Assembly (NCBI RefSeq): GCF_009793335.1
Contig: NZ_WING01000001.1
Location: 2,666,001 to 2,730,000 of the forward strand
DNA from: Actinomadura sp. J1-007
GTDB lineage: Bacteria > Actinomycetota > Actinomycetes > Streptosporangiales > Streptosporangiaceae
Direction: 5' to 3'
Length of the DNA stretch: 64,000 bases
The notes under the pieces were generated by a model. That model worked only from the letters and a program-made list of their open reading frames with translations. It did no database searches and was not told the DNA's origin. Every line of letters begins with the position of its first letter. The first letter of the stretch is position 1. A program made the translations under genes and the position numbers. This document shows, in pieces, positions 53,105-62,522 of this stretch.

Positions 53105-54190
53105 ATGGTAGTGCTCTGCAAGCCCGCCACGTACGTCCCCGAGCACGTCATCACCATGGAGGACACCCTGGCGATCGCCCGGCGGCTGCATCCCGACCAC
53201 CCCGACCTGAAGCTCGCGCTGCGCCTGATCGCCAACACCGGCGTGCGCACCCGGCACCTGGTGCGGCCGATCGAGGAGACGCTGCGCCATCCGGGCTTCG
53301 AGGCGCGCAACCGCACGTTCACGACCGAGGCCAGGAGGCGGATACCGGCCGTGGTCGAACGCGCGCTCGGCCACGCCGGGCTGCGCGCCGACCAGATCGA
53401 CCTGATCGTCTTCGTCTCCTGCACCGGATTCAGCATGCCGTCGCCGACCGCCTGGATGATCAACACGATGGGGTTCGGGCCGACGACGAGGCAGCTGCCG
53501 ATCGCGCAGCTCGGCTGCGCCGCCGGAGGCGCCGCGCTCAACCGCGCCCACGACTTCTGCACCGCGCACCCCGGCACGAACGCCCTGGTCGTCGCCTGCG
53601 AGTTCTGCTCGCTGTGCTACCAGCCCACCGACCTGAACGTCGGCCAGCTCCTGTCCAACGGGCTGTTCGGCGACGCGCTGGCGGCGGCCGTCCTGCGCGG
53701 CGACGACGCCGCCACCGGGATGCGGCTGGAACGCAACGGCTCGTACCTGATCCCGCACACCGAGGACTGGATCTGCTACGCGGTCCGCGCCACCGGCTTC
53801 CACTTCCAGCTCGACAAGCGCGTGCCGAAGACGATGAAGGACCTGGCCCCCGCCCTCCAGGACCTCGCGCGGCAGCACCACCAGGACCCCGCCGGGCTGG
53901 ACTTCTACATCGTCCACGCCGGAGGTCCGCGCATCCTGGACGACCTGAGCCGCTTCCTGGACGTCCCGCCGCTCGCCTTCCGCCACAGCCGGGCCACGCT
54001 CACCGAGCACGGCAACATCGCCAGCGCCGTGGTCCTGGACGCGCTGCGCCGGCAGTTCGACGAGGGCGGCGTCCCCGCGGGAGGCGCCGGCATGGTCGCC
54101 GGCTTCGGCCCCGGCATCACCGCCGAAATGACCATGGGCACCTGGCTGCCCACCCCGTCCGCCCGCCGCCGATCCACGAGGACCACCTGA
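53105..54190 (+). CDS. rppA: type III polyketide synthase, 1,3,6,8-tetrahydroxynaphthalene synthase type
   Basis: 361 residues from ATG 53105; the family start (VICKPAVYVPEH-like) agrees with MVVLCKPATYVPEH. The catalytic triad is in the expected places: Cys 138 in QLGCAAGG, His 271 in VHAGGP and Asn 304 in EHGNIAS. RppA condenses five malonyl-CoA units into tetrahydroxynaphthalene, precursor of flaviolin and melanin-like pigments. No P450 or monooxygenase partner lies next to it in this window, so the end product cannot be told. Confidence 0.9.
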   Translation: MVVLCKPATYVPEHVITMEDTLAIARRLHPDHPDLKLALRLIANTGVRTRHLVRPIEETLRHPGFEARNRTFTTEARRRIPAVVERALGHAGLRADQIDLIVFVSCTGFSMPSPTAWMINTMGFGPTTRQLPIAQLGCAAGGAALNRAHDFCTAHPGTNALVVACEFCSLCYQPTDLNVGQLLSNGLFGDALAAAVLRGDDAATGMRLERNGSYLIPHTEDWICYAVRATGFHFQLDKRVPKTMKDLAPALQDLARQHHQDPAGLDFYIVHAGGPRILDDLSRFLDVPPLAFRHSRATLTEHGNIASAVVLDALRRQFDEGGVPAGGAGMVAGFGPGITAEMTMGTWLPTPSARRRSTRTT

Positions 54191-54302
54191 GGGCGATCGC
54201 CGGTCACCGGGTGAACTCGGCCGTCTCGTCCTCCGTCCCGTCGGGCTTGGTGGGCGGTGGGTGTTGTGGACGGCGGGGGGTCGGGGTGCCAGGGTGATGT
54301 AG

Positions 54303-55403
54303 GTGGGGATTGCGGCGGTGGCGGCGTTGGTGGCGTGGGTTTATCTGGTGGTCGGGCATGGGCGGTTCTGGTGGGCTCGGGCCTCCCTTCCGGAAGGGAG
54401 GGAACCGGACGAGTGGCCCGATGTCGTGGCGGTCGTTCCGGCCAGGGACGAGGCGGGAATTCTGCCGGAGACGTTGCCGACTCTTCTTGGGCAGGAGTAT
54501 CCGGGGCGGTTCCGGGTGGTGCTCGTGGACGACGGGAGCGGCGACGGAACGGCCCAGGTCGCTGCGGGGTTCGGCGCGGACGTCGTACGGGCCGGGGCGC
54601 GTCCTGAAGGGTGGGCGGGCAAGGTCTGGGCGATGGCGGAGGGGGTGCGGGCGGCGGGCGAGCCTGATTTCCTGCTGTTCACCGATGCCGATATCGCTTA
54701 TGCGCCCGGAACGGTCGGCAGGCTCGTCCGGGCGGCGGTAGAGGAACGGCGCGATCTGGTTTCGCAGATGGCTCGGCTGAATACGAGCACCGGGTGGGAA
54801 CGGTGGCTCGTTCCGGCCTTTGTCTATTTCTTCGCTCAGCTTTATCCGTTCCGGCGGGTGGCGGGGTCGGGGCGGACGGCGGCGGCTGCCGGCGGGTGCA
54901 TGCTCGTCCGGCGGGAGGCGCTGGAACGGGCCGGGGGGCTCGGAGGGATCCGGGGCGCGCTGATCGACGACGTGGCGTTCGGGCGGATGATCAAGCGGGC
55001 CGGCGGGCGGTGCCGGCTGGACCTGAGCCGGGACGTGGTGAGCCGGCGCCCGTATCCGCGGCCGGCCGACCTGTGGGACATGGTCGCCCGCAGCGCGTAC
55101 GACCAGTTGCGCTACTCGCCGGTGCTGCTGGCGGGCACGGTGCTGGGGCTGGGGCTGCTGTACCTGGTGCCGCCGGTCGCGGGCGTGGGCGGGCTGATCA
55201 CCGGGCATCGGCTCGCGGCGAGCGCCGGGCTCGCCGGGTGGGCCCTCATGGCGTTGACGTACGTGCCGATGCTGCGGTTCTACGGGCTGCCGGTGTGGCG
55301 GGCCCTGGCGCTGCCGCTGGTGGCGATGGCGTACACGGCGATGACGGTCGACTCGGCGCGCCGGTACCGGGCGGGGCGCGGGGGCGCCTGGAAAGGGCGG
55401 ACG
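54303..55403 (+). CDS. hpnB: HpnB-like glycosyltransferase (GT2), in frame with a following DUF1275 domain
   Basis: About 367 residues: an N-terminal membrane anchor, the GT2 core (VVAVVPARDEAGILPETLPT, VVLVDDGSGDGT, FLLFTDADIAYAPG, IRGALIDDVAFGRMIKRAGG) and C-terminal membrane helices ending GRGGAWKGR, the usual end of hopanoid-associated HpnB. No stop codon follows; the frame runs straight into the DUF1275 domain. Either this is a true fusion or a base was lost near the stop. Start GTG 54303 lacks a strong ribosome site. No other hopanoid gene is nearby, so the acceptor is uncertain. Confidence 0.78.
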
Positions 55404-56098
55404 GTGGAGCCGGGCAGGCGGTCGCGCGTGGGGGCACCGGATCGGGTGGCGACCGGGAACGGCCCGGCCGGGGACCGCCTGGTCCTCACCGGGCTGCTGG
55501 CGCTGACGGCCGGGGCGGGGGCCATGGACGCGCTGACCTTCATCGCGCTCGGCAACGTGTTCACGGCGAACATGACGGGCAACGTCGTGATGTTCGGGAT
55601 CGCGGCGGGCGGGGGCTGGGCGCGGCGGCGGGCCGTTCGGCGGCGGCGCTCGGCGGGTTCGTCGCCGGGCTGTGGACGGGTTTCCGCCTGGAGCGCCGGA
55701 GCGCCGCGCTCGTCCTGGCCGCCGAACTGGTGCTGCTCACCGCCCTCTGCGCGCTGTGGTGGGCGACGGACGTGCGCGGGCCCGGCATGGTCGCGCTCGC
55801 CGGGGCCGCGATGGGCCTCCAGAGCGCGCTCGCCGCGCGGATCAGCGTCCCGGGCGTCACCACCACGTACGTGACCGGCACGCTGACCGGCCTGCTCGGC
55901 CAGCTCGCCGAACTGGCGCGGCCCGGCATGGACACCGCCCGGCGGACGGCCGTCGTCGTCGCGCTCGCCGCGGGCGCCACCGCGATGTCACTGACGCTGC
56001 GCGAGGCGCGGCCCGTCGCCCCGCTGCTCCCCCTCGCCGCCGTGGCCGTCGTACTAGCCATCACGATTCTCAGGCGGACGGCCCTCAGAACGAGGTGA
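55404..56098 (+). CDS. DUF1275 (YoaK-like) membrane protein, frameshifted in this assembly
   Basis: Six-helix DUF1275 family: LLALTAGAGAMDALTFIALG, NVFTANMTGNVVMFGIA, then in another frame RSAAALGGFVAGLWTGFRLE and GLQSALAARISVPGVTTTYV. Adding one G to the run at 55611-55615 (AAGGGLGAAAGRSAAALGG) joins the frames into 231 residues from GTG 55404, which has AAAGGG 6 bases upstream. Function of the family is unknown; transport is likely. It continues in frame from the glycosyltransferase without a stop. Confidence 0.72.
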
Positions 56099-56115
56099 GG
56101 CCAACGCGCCGGACG

Positions 56116-56517
56116 CTACTGGTGCTCGCTGGCGTTGCGGCTCATCTGGAGGCCGCGCAGGCGCTCCAGCTCGCGCCGGTCGCGCTTGGTGGGACGGCCC
56201 GCGCCGCGTTCCCGCTTGGCGATGGGGACGAGGGCCTCGCGCGGCGGGGGCGGCGGGCTCTTGTCGATGTAGCACTCCTGCGCGACGGGCGCGCCGACGC
56301 GCTTGCGGATGACGCGCTGCACGGTGACGATCCGTTCGCGCCCGTCGTGCCGGAACCGGATCTCGTCGCCGGGCCGGACGGCGGTGGCGGGCTTGGCGCG
56401 CTCGTCGTTCACGCGGACGTGACCGCCCCGGCAGGCCGCCGTGGCCTGCGACCGGGTCTTCACCAGCCGTACGGACCAGATCCACAGATCGACCCGTACC
56501 GTCCCTTCGTCCGCCAT
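56116..56517 (-). CDS. S4-domain RNA-binding protein (Hsp15/HslR type)
   Basis: 133 residues. The S4 domain is at residues 7-60 (VRVDLWIWSVRLVKTRSQAT, GGHVRVNDERAKPATAVRPG). A basic tail ends REARGAGRPTKRDRRELERL-like, typical of Hsp15. These proteins bind stalled 50S-nascent chain complexes after stress and help recycle them. It is convergent with the preceding gene, separated by 17 bases. Confidence 0.9.
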   Translation of the reverse strand: MADEGTVRVDLWIWSVRLVKTRSQATAACRGGHVRVNDERAKPATAVRPGDEIRFRHDGRERIVTVQRVIRKRVGAPVAQECYIDKSPPPPPREALVPIAKRERGAGRPTKRDRRELERLRGLQMSRNASEHQ

Positions 56518-56587
56518 GCCCCGACCCTAACCGCCGGGACCGCGTTCCCGCCGCCGGGTTTCGGCGCGGGCGCGACAGGGGCGCGGG

Positions 56588-57072
56588 TCAGCAGGGTTTG
56601 CGGCCGTGCGGGCGTTCCTCGTGGGCGTCGATGATCGTGAGCAGCGTGCGGAGGGTGGCGCGCTGGTCGTCGGTGAGGGGCGACAGGACGTCCTCGACGG
56701 CCTCGCGGCGGGCGGCCCACATGCGGTCGCGGATCGCGCGGCCCTCGGGGTGGGCTGGACGAGCAGGGAGCGGCGGTTGGCGGGGTCGGGGGCCCGGGTG
56801 ACGAGGCCGGCCGACTCCAGCGCGTCGACGATCGAGGTGGCGGAACGGGGGACGATGTCGAGCTGTCCGGCGAGATCGACCATGCGGAGCGGGACCCGGC
56901 TGCCGACGATCACGCGCAGCGCGCGGGACTGGGCGGGGGTGAGGCCGAGCGGGGCGAGCTCGCGCGACTGGCGGCGGCGGATCCGCTTGGCGGCCCGCAG
57001 GAACAGGTCGGGCAGCTCGGGATCGGTACGTTCCGGCTGCTCGCTTCTCTTCTCCGGCTGCTCGCTCCACAT
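56588..57072 (-). CDS. MarR-family transcriptional regulator, frameshifted in this assembly
   Basis: The N-terminal part (LFLRAAKRIRRRQSRELAPL, LTPAQSRALRVI, LDIVPRSATSIVDALESAG) reads from ATG 57072 and the end (EGRAIRDRMWAARREAVEDV, LTDDQRATLRTLLTIIDAHE) in another frame. One added base in the run at 56747-56750 gives LLVQPTPEGRAIRDRM and a normal 161-residue MarR protein. It is divergent from an ABC exporter gene, with a palindrome between them, so it probably represses the exporter. Confidence 0.86.
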
Positions 57073-57084
57073 ACCACCGAGCCT

Positions 57085-57115
57085 AGCTCATTGTTCAAGG
57101 GAATGATTATGAGCT
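57085..57115. promoter_or_regulatory. palindromic operator between MarR and ABC exporter genes
   Basis: AGCTCAT (57085-57091) and ATGAGCT (57109-57115) are perfect arms; the inner ATTGTTC/GAATGAT is imperfectly symmetric. The site lies in the 87-base divergent gap and is a good candidate for MarR binding to both promoters. Confidence 0.65.
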
Positions 57116-57159
57116 TGGCTCAGTTATAGTCGGGTGCCGCCGTCCCGAAGGAGTCGCCC

Positions 57160-58920
57160 GTGGCAGCAGAAGTCGATATCCGGCGCGTCCTGCGCCTGTT
57201 CCGCCCGTACCGCGGCCGCCTGTCGGTGGTCGGCCTGCTCGTCGGCCTGTCGTCGCTCGTGGCGCTGGCCTCGCCGTTCATGCTCCGCGAGGTGCTGGAC
57301 GTCGCGCTGCCGCAGGGGCGGACGGGCCTGCTGACGCTGCTCGCCGCCGGGATGATCGGCGTCGCGGTCGCGACCAGCGTGTTCGGCGTCCTCCAGACCT
57401 ACATCTCGACCGGCGTCGGGCAGAGCGTCATGCACGACCTGCGGACCGCCGTCTACGCGCACCTCCAGCGGATGCCGCTGGCGTTCTTCACGCGGACGCG
57501 GACCGGGGAGGTGCAGTCCAGGATCGCCAACGACATCGGCGGGATGCAGTCGACCGTCACCTCGACCGCGACCTCGCTGGTGTCCAACTTCACCTCCGTG
57601 CTCGCGACCGTGATCGCGATGGTCGCGCTGGACTGGCGGCTCACCGCGGTCTCGCTGATCATGCTGCCGTTCTTCGTCTGGGTGAGCCGCCGCGTCGGCA
57701 GGGAGCGCAAGCGGATCACCGGCGAGCGGCAGCGGCAGATGGCCGCGATGTCGGCGATCGTGGAGGAGTCGCTGTCGGTCAGCGGCATCCTGCTCGGCCG
57801 CACGATGGGCCGTTCGCGGGCGCTGACCGGGCAGTTCGCGGACGAGTCGCGGGGCCTGGTGGACCTGGAGATCCGGTCCAGCATGGCCGGGCGGTGGCGG
57901 CAGTCGACGATCGGGATCGTGATGTCGGCGATGCCCGCGGTCATCTACTGGGCCGCGGGCCTGACGGTCTCGCAGGGCCGCCCGCTCGTCTCGATCGGGA
58001 CGCTCGTGGCGTTCACGACGCTCCAGGCGAGCCTGTTCCGGCCGATGGTGCAGCTCCTCCAGACCGGGGTGGACGTGCAGAGCTCGATGGCGCTGTTCGG
58101 CCGCATCTTCGAGTACCTGGACCTGGAGCCCGACATCGAGGAGAAGGACGAGACCGTTCCGCTCGGGCGCGTGCGCGGCGACGTCCGGTTCGAGCGCGTC
58201 GGCTTCTCGTACGGCCCGGACGCCGGAACGGCGCTGGACGGCATCGACATCGACGTCCCCGCCGGGACCGGCCTCGCCGTGGTCGGCGAGACCGGATCGG
58301 GCAAGACGACGCTCAGCTACCTGGTGCCGAGGCTGTACGACGTCACGAGGGGCCGCGTCACGATCGACGGGGTGGACGTGCGGGACGTGTCGTTCGCCGA
58401 CCTGGCGGACGCGGTCGGCGTCGTCTCGCAGGAGACGTACCTGTTCCACGCGTCGGTGGCCGACAACCTGCGGTTCGCCAAGCCCGGCGCGACCGACGAG
58501 GAACTGCGGGAGGCCGCGCGGGCCGCGCAGATCCACGACCACATCGTCTCGCTGCCGGACGGCTACGACACCCTCGTCGGGGAGCGCGGCTACCGGTTCT
58601 CGGGCGGCGAGAAGCAGCGCCTGGCGATCGCCCGCACCATCCTGCGCAACCCGCCGATCCTGGTGCTGGACGAGGCCACCAGCGCCCTGGACACGCGGAC
58701 CGAACGCGCCGTCCAAGAGGCCATCGACGCCCTCGCCGAGGGCCGTACGACCATCACGATCGCGCACCGGCTGTCGACCGTCCGCGACGCCGACCAGATC
58801 GTGGTCCTCGACCACGGCCGCGTCGCCGAACGCGGCACGCACGACGAACTGCTCGCCCTCGGCGGCCGCTACGCCACCCTCGTCTCCCGCGACACCACCC
58901 TCTCCCCCACCGCCGCCTGA
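57160..58920 (+). CDS. multidrug-type ABC transporter, fused membrane and ATPase domains
   Basis: 586 residues from GTG 57160 with AAGGAG 6 bases upstream. Six transmembrane helices (about 20-310), then the ATPase domain with Walker A GETGSGKTT, a Q-loop SQETYLF, signature FSGGEKQRLAIART, Walker B ILVLDEATSALD and the H-loop TIAHRLSTV. All motifs are intact, so it works as a homodimer. The divergent MarR regulator suggests export of a toxic small molecule, induced when the ligand releases MarR. Confidence 0.93.
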   Translation: MAAEVDIRRVLRLFRPYRGRLSVVGLLVGLSSLVALASPFMLREVLDVALPQGRTGLLTLLAAGMIGVAVATSVFGVLQTYISTGVGQSVMHDLRTAVYAHLQRMPLAFFTRTRTGEVQSRIANDIGGMQSTVTSTATSLVSNFTSVLATVIAMVALDWRLTAVSLIMLPFFVWVSRRVGRERKRITGERQRQMAAMSAIVEESLSVSGILLGRTMGRSRALTGQFADESRGLVDLEIRSSMAGRWRQSTIGIVMSAMPAVIYWAAGLTVSQGRPLVSIGTLVAFTTLQASLFRPMVQLLQTGVDVQSSMALFGRIFEYLDLEPDIEEKDETVPLGRVRGDVRFERVGFSYGPDAGTALDGIDIDVPAGTGLAVVGETGSGKTTLSYLVPRLYDVTRGRVTIDGVDVRDVSFADLADAVGVVSQETYLFHASVADNLRFAKPGATDEELREAARAAQIHDHIVSLPDGYDTLVGERGYRFSGGEKQRLAIARTILRNPPILVLDEATSALDTRTERAVQEAIDALAEGRTTITIAHRLSTVRDADQIVVLDHGRVAERGTHDELLALGGRYATLVSRDTTLSPTAA

Positions 58921-58937
58921 CCCGCCGCCGTGCGCGG

Positions 58938-59471
58938 TCAGCGGGCGGGCCGTTCGCCCGGCGGCGGGGGTTCCTCGTGGACGGGGAAGAGCATGACGGT
59001 GCCGCCGATGCCGACCGTTCCGGGGGTGTGCGGGGGGCGGGCGGCGGCGTGCAGGTCGGCGAGGAGGGCGGCCATGCGGACGCGCAGGGCGTCCCAGTCG
59101 GCGGGCGTGAGCCACAGCTCGACGTCGGACGTCACGCCGGGCCCCTCGTGGACGCGGCGCGCGGCCCGTTCGCGGAGGTTGTGCGCGAGGGTCTCGGCGA
59201 GGAGGGCGGTGGCGTCGCCGCGGTCCGACAGCGGCGTGCCGTGGACGGCGCGGTAGCGGCGTTCGGTGCCGCCCTTGCGGACGCGGGTCTCGCCCAGCTC
59301 GACGAGCCCGGCGGCGTCCAGGCGGCGGAGGTGGTGGCTGGCGAGGGCGTGGGAGATCTCCAGCTCGCGCGCCAGGTCCGTGGCCGACTGCGGCGCCGCC
59401 CACATCAGCGACATCATCCGCAGCCGCGTCGGGTGGGCCAGCGCCCGCAGCATGGGATCGATCGTCGTCAC
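58938..59471 (-). CDS. ArsR-type winged-helix regulator
   Basis: 177 residues from GTG 59471. The helix-turn-helix is at residues 6-80 (MLRALAHPTRLRMMSLMWAA, ATDLARELEISHALASHHLR, RLDAAGLVELGETR), followed by an effector region of about 95 residues without metal-binding Cys (LSDRGDATALLAETLAHNLR). It is divergent from an MFS transporter gene with a perfect palindrome between them and probably represses that gene. Confidence 0.86.
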   Translation of the reverse strand: MTTIDPMLRALAHPTRLRMMSLMWAAPQSATDLARELEISHALASHHLRRLDAAGLVELGETRVRKGGTERRYRAVHGTPLSDRGDATALLAETLAHNLRERAARRVHEGPGVTSDVELWLTPADWDALRVRMAALLADLHAAARPPHTPGTVGIGGTVMLFPVHEEPPPPGERPAR

Positions 59472-59505
59472 CCGGCCAGTAAACACCCCTCGCGCGCGCC
59501 GTTCC

Positions 59506-59533
59506 CAACCCCCAAACATTGACTTGGGGGTTG
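59506..59533. promoter_or_regulatory. perfect palindromic operator between ArsR-type regulator and MFS genes
   Basis: CAACCCCCAA (59506-59515) and TTGGGGGTTG (59524-59533) are perfect 10-bp arms around ACATTGAC. The position fits control of both divergent genes by the ArsR-type protein. Confidence 0.72.
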
Positions 59534-59633
59534 CGGGGAGGCATCCTCGGTCCCCGGCCCGCCGCGACCCCCGGCAGCGCTCGCGCCGGTCGGCGGACCG
59601 CGGGCCGCCGCGGGGCGAGGGAGGGAGTGGCGG

Positions 59634-60868
59634 GTGGCGTGGGGTGTGGGGCGCGTGCTGCGCGAGCGGAACGCGGGGCTGTACCTCGGCGGGGTGGTGG
59701 TGTCCGGGTTCGGGAGTTCGGCGATGTCGCTGGCGGCCGGGATCTGGGTCAAGTCGCTCACCGGGTCGAGTTCGCTCGCGGCGCTGACGACGTTCTGCGT
59801 GTGGGCTCCGGCACTGGCCGGCCCGCTGATCGGCACGTTCGCGGACCGGACGCGGCGGCTGCCGCTGCTGGTGCGCGCCAACCTCGTGCTCGCCGCCCTC
59901 CTGCCCGCGCTGCTCGCGGTCGGCCCCGGCTGGCGGCTCGGCCTCCTGTTCGCGGTGCTGACGGTGTACGGGGCGGCGGCCGTCCTGCTGGACGCGGCGG
60001 AGGCGGCGCTGGTGGCGGCGGCCGTCCCGGAAGGGCTGCGCGGCGACTTCAACGGCCTGCGGCTGACCGCGAACGAGGGCATGAAGCTGGTCGCCCCGCT
60101 CGCGGGCGCGGGCCTGTTCGTGCGGTTCGGCGGGCAGGCGGTGGCCGTCCTGGACGCGGCCACGTTCGTGCTCGCGGCCGGGGCGTTCGCGCTGATGCGG
60201 GTCGCGGAGCCGGACCCGGAACCCGCGCCGGCGGGGCGGTGGGCGGCCGAGGCCGCCGAGGGCGCGCGGTGGCTGTGGCGGCACGCGGCGCTGCGGCGGC
60301 TGGTGGCGGCGGGCTGCGCGACGATGCTGGTCGCCGGGCTGAACGGGGCGGCGGTGTACGCGGTGGTGGACGCGGGACTGCACCGTCCGCCGGCGTTCAC
60401 GGGCGTTCTCTACGCGGTGCAGGGCGTCGGGTCGGTGGTGAGCGGGCTCGTCGCGGGCGCGCTGCTGCGGCGCGTTCCCGAACGGGTCTTCGCCGCGGCG
60501 GGCATCGCGCTCTTCGGCGCGGGCGTCGCGCTGCGGACGCTGCCGTCGGCACCGGTGGCGCTGGCGGCGAGCGCGATGATCGGGGCGGGCCTGCCGTGCG
60601 TGCTGATCGCGGCGCTGACGGCCGTCCAGCGCGAGACCCCGGGCGCGCTGCTCGGACGGGTCGCGGCGACGGCCAACACGCTGCTGTTCGCCCCAACGCC
60701 GTCGCGCTCGCGGCGGGCGCGGGCCTGGTCGCGGTGCTCGACCACCGCGCGCTGCTGATCGGCGCGGGCTGCGTCGCGCTGCTCGCGGCGGCGGGCTGCC
60801 TCCTCGGCCGCGCGCCGTCCGGTGCCGCGCGCCCGGCCGAACGCGCGGGGGCGGGCCGGGGCGTCTGA
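59634..60868 (+). CDS. major facilitator superfamily transporter, frameshifted near the C-terminus in this assembly
   Basis: Twelve-helix MFS protein from GTG 59634 (GGAG upstream), with a motif A-like segment GTFADRTRRLPLLVRANLVL and the EGLRGDFNGLRLTANEGMKL loop seen in drug-type exporters of the enterobactin/macrolide group. After NTLLFAP the frame fails; one extra C in the run at 60691-60694 restores NTLLFAPNAVALAAGAGLVA and ends at 60868 (411 residues). It probably exports a small molecule under control of the divergent ArsR-type regulator. Confidence 0.86.
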
Positions 60869-60899
60869 GCCCCGGCCCGCCCTCGCGCGCCGTTGGTCA

Positions 60900-61123
60900 C
60901 TAGTGGCCGTGGCCGTGACCGCCCCCCTGGTTGCATTCGACGAAGTTCAGAAGGTTGAGCGGAATCTGGATCAGCCCGTTCTGGTCGTTGTCGACGCAGG
61001 ACTGGTCGCCACCGCCACCGCGGGCGTGGCTCTGGGGCTCGGCGGCGGACGCGGCGCCGGCGCCGAAGAAGGCGATGCCCGCTGCGGCCCCAGCGCGGCC
61101 AGGGTCGTGGCGAGACGAATCAT
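60900..61123 (-). CDS. small secreted Gly/His-tailed protein, frameshifted in its signal peptide in this assembly
   Basis: ATG 61123 with AGGGG 5 bases upstream. The signal peptide breaks after MIRLATTLAALG; one extra base in the run at 61088-61091 gives MIRLATTLAALGAAAGIAFF, continuing GAGAASAAEP, and a 74-residue precursor. The mature peptide has ARGGGGDQSCVDNDQNGLIQ, IPLNLLNFVECNQ and a GGGHGHGH tail. Two Cys may form one disulfide. It resembles small surface proteins of sporulating actinomycetes (chaplin/rodlin-like in style), but I cannot assign a family. The His-rich tail could bind metal. Confidence 0.65.
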
Positions 61124-61221
61124 GACATCCCCTACAGTTGGTGTTCGTTCCACTACTTTCCGTATCCAAGGGGGAAGGGGATAAACCACAGATCCACAAC
61201 GTTCTTCGCAGGTGGGAGGGG

Positions 61222-62163
61222 TCAGGAGACGGGCGGGCCGGGCCGGTCGCGGGCCTCGTTCCGCAGGGGGCGCCGGATCGGCAGCGGTTCGACGCCGGGC
61301 AGCGTGACGCCTTCCAGGAGCGGGCGCAGGCTGCGTTCGATGGACGGCAGCGTGACGCCCGGACGTTCGGGTCCCGGGCGGACGGCGGGGGCCTCCTCAG
61401 GCTCGCGGACGATGATCTCGTGCAGCGGGACGTCCCGGCGGAGCTGGTCCTGGAGGTCGGCGAGGCGGCGGTAGGCGAGCGGGTCGCGCTTGCCGAGCCG
61501 CGCGCGCGTCACCTCCGGCAGCGTGTACCAGCAGACCCGGCACAGGTAGTGGCCGCCCTTGCGGCGCCCGCCGCACGACTCGCAGAGCGGGATGGTCAGG
61601 GCGCGCCGTTCCTCGGACGCCACGGCGGGGACCGCGCGCCTGGCCCCCTCAAGGTGCGCGACGAGCATGCGGACGGCGTCCACGGTCGCCATCGCGCTGG
61701 GGACGCGGCGCCCGGTCCGTTCGGCGACGAGGGCGCGGACGGCCGCGTCCGACGCCTTGAGCGCGTCGAGCTCCGCGCGCGGGACCCGCGGGGTGTCGGG
61801 AACGCCCGTGGGGATCGGCGGGCCCGTCACCAGCGGGGCCCGGGCCGCGTCCAGCGCGGGCGTGTCGGCGGCGGGCGCCTCCTCCAGCGCCGGTGGCCGC
61901 GCGGGCGGACGCAGCGGCGCGGGCGTGCGCGCGGACGGCACGGGCGCGGAGCCGAAGAGAACGGCGTGCGCGCCGGCCAGCGCCGCGTGGACCTGCGCGG
62001 CGGCGACCGCGGACGGACCGCCCTCCTTCAGCAGCGCCTCGGCCGCGCGGAAGTGCTCGCGGGCGGACAGGCTCGTGTGGCGGGCCTTCGAGAGCAGCCG
62101 CTCCAGTTCCGAACGGGTCGGCGCGGGACGCGGGGCCGCGCCGGCGGCCCGATGGTCGTTCAT
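61222..62163 (-). CDS. hypothetical protein with a CxxC zinc-ribbon-like motif
   Basis: 313 residues from ATG 62163. Residues 15-70 are helical (ELERLLSKARHTSLSAREHF), 75-125 are Pro/Ala-rich, and residues about 188-215 contain CESCGGRRKGGHYLCRVCWY, two CxxC pairs that probably bind zinc. The C-terminus is Pro/Arg-rich. There is no signal peptide, so it is cytosolic. Family not recognised; binding to nucleic acid or protein through the zinc motif is possible. Confidence 0.6.
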   Translation of the reverse strand: MNDHRAAGAAPRPAPTRSELERLLSKARHTSLSAREHFRAAEALLKEGGPSAVAAAQVHAALAGAHAVLFGSAPVPSARTPAPLRPPARPPALEEAPAADTPALDAARAPLVTGPPIPTGVPDTPRVPRAELDALKASDAAVRALVAERTGRRVPSAMATVDAVRMLVAHLEGARRAVPAVASEERRALTIPLCESCGGRRKGGHYLCRVCWYTLPEVTRARLGKRDPLAYRRLADLQDQLRRDVPLHEIIVREPEEAPAVRPGPERPGVTLPSIERSLRPLLEGVTLPGVEPLPIRRPLRNEARDRPGPPVS

Positions 62164-62522
62164 GTGCGGTCCTCAGCGCCGGCGGATTCTGGGCGTTCGC
62201 CATCCTCGAACAGCACCCGCCCCCGACCCCGGACATCACCGAGTTTTGCCCACCCCTTTCCCACCCCGAGCCCCACCCGCGTCCGGCGGGCTCCGCCCCC
62301 GGAAGGCGGGGACGGCGAGCGCGTGCGGCGGCTCCCAGCGGCCCTGAGCTGTCCTCTTAAGGCCATCACCTCCCGAAATCGACGTTCCTGGGGCCGCGCC
62401 GTCCCATCCTGGTCGTTAGCTCACCTCGCTTTCCGCGATGTGTGAGAACCCGAACGCGGAGGACCGCGCACCCGCTCCCAGCGCGGCCTCAGGCGTGTCC
62501 GCGAACGAGCCGAGGAGCTGGC
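62164..62522. other. gene-free divergent promoter interval
   Basis: About 360 bases between the zinc-motif protein and the TerD fusion. It should carry both promoters. No RNA, repeat or palindrome stands out. Confidence 0.35.
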
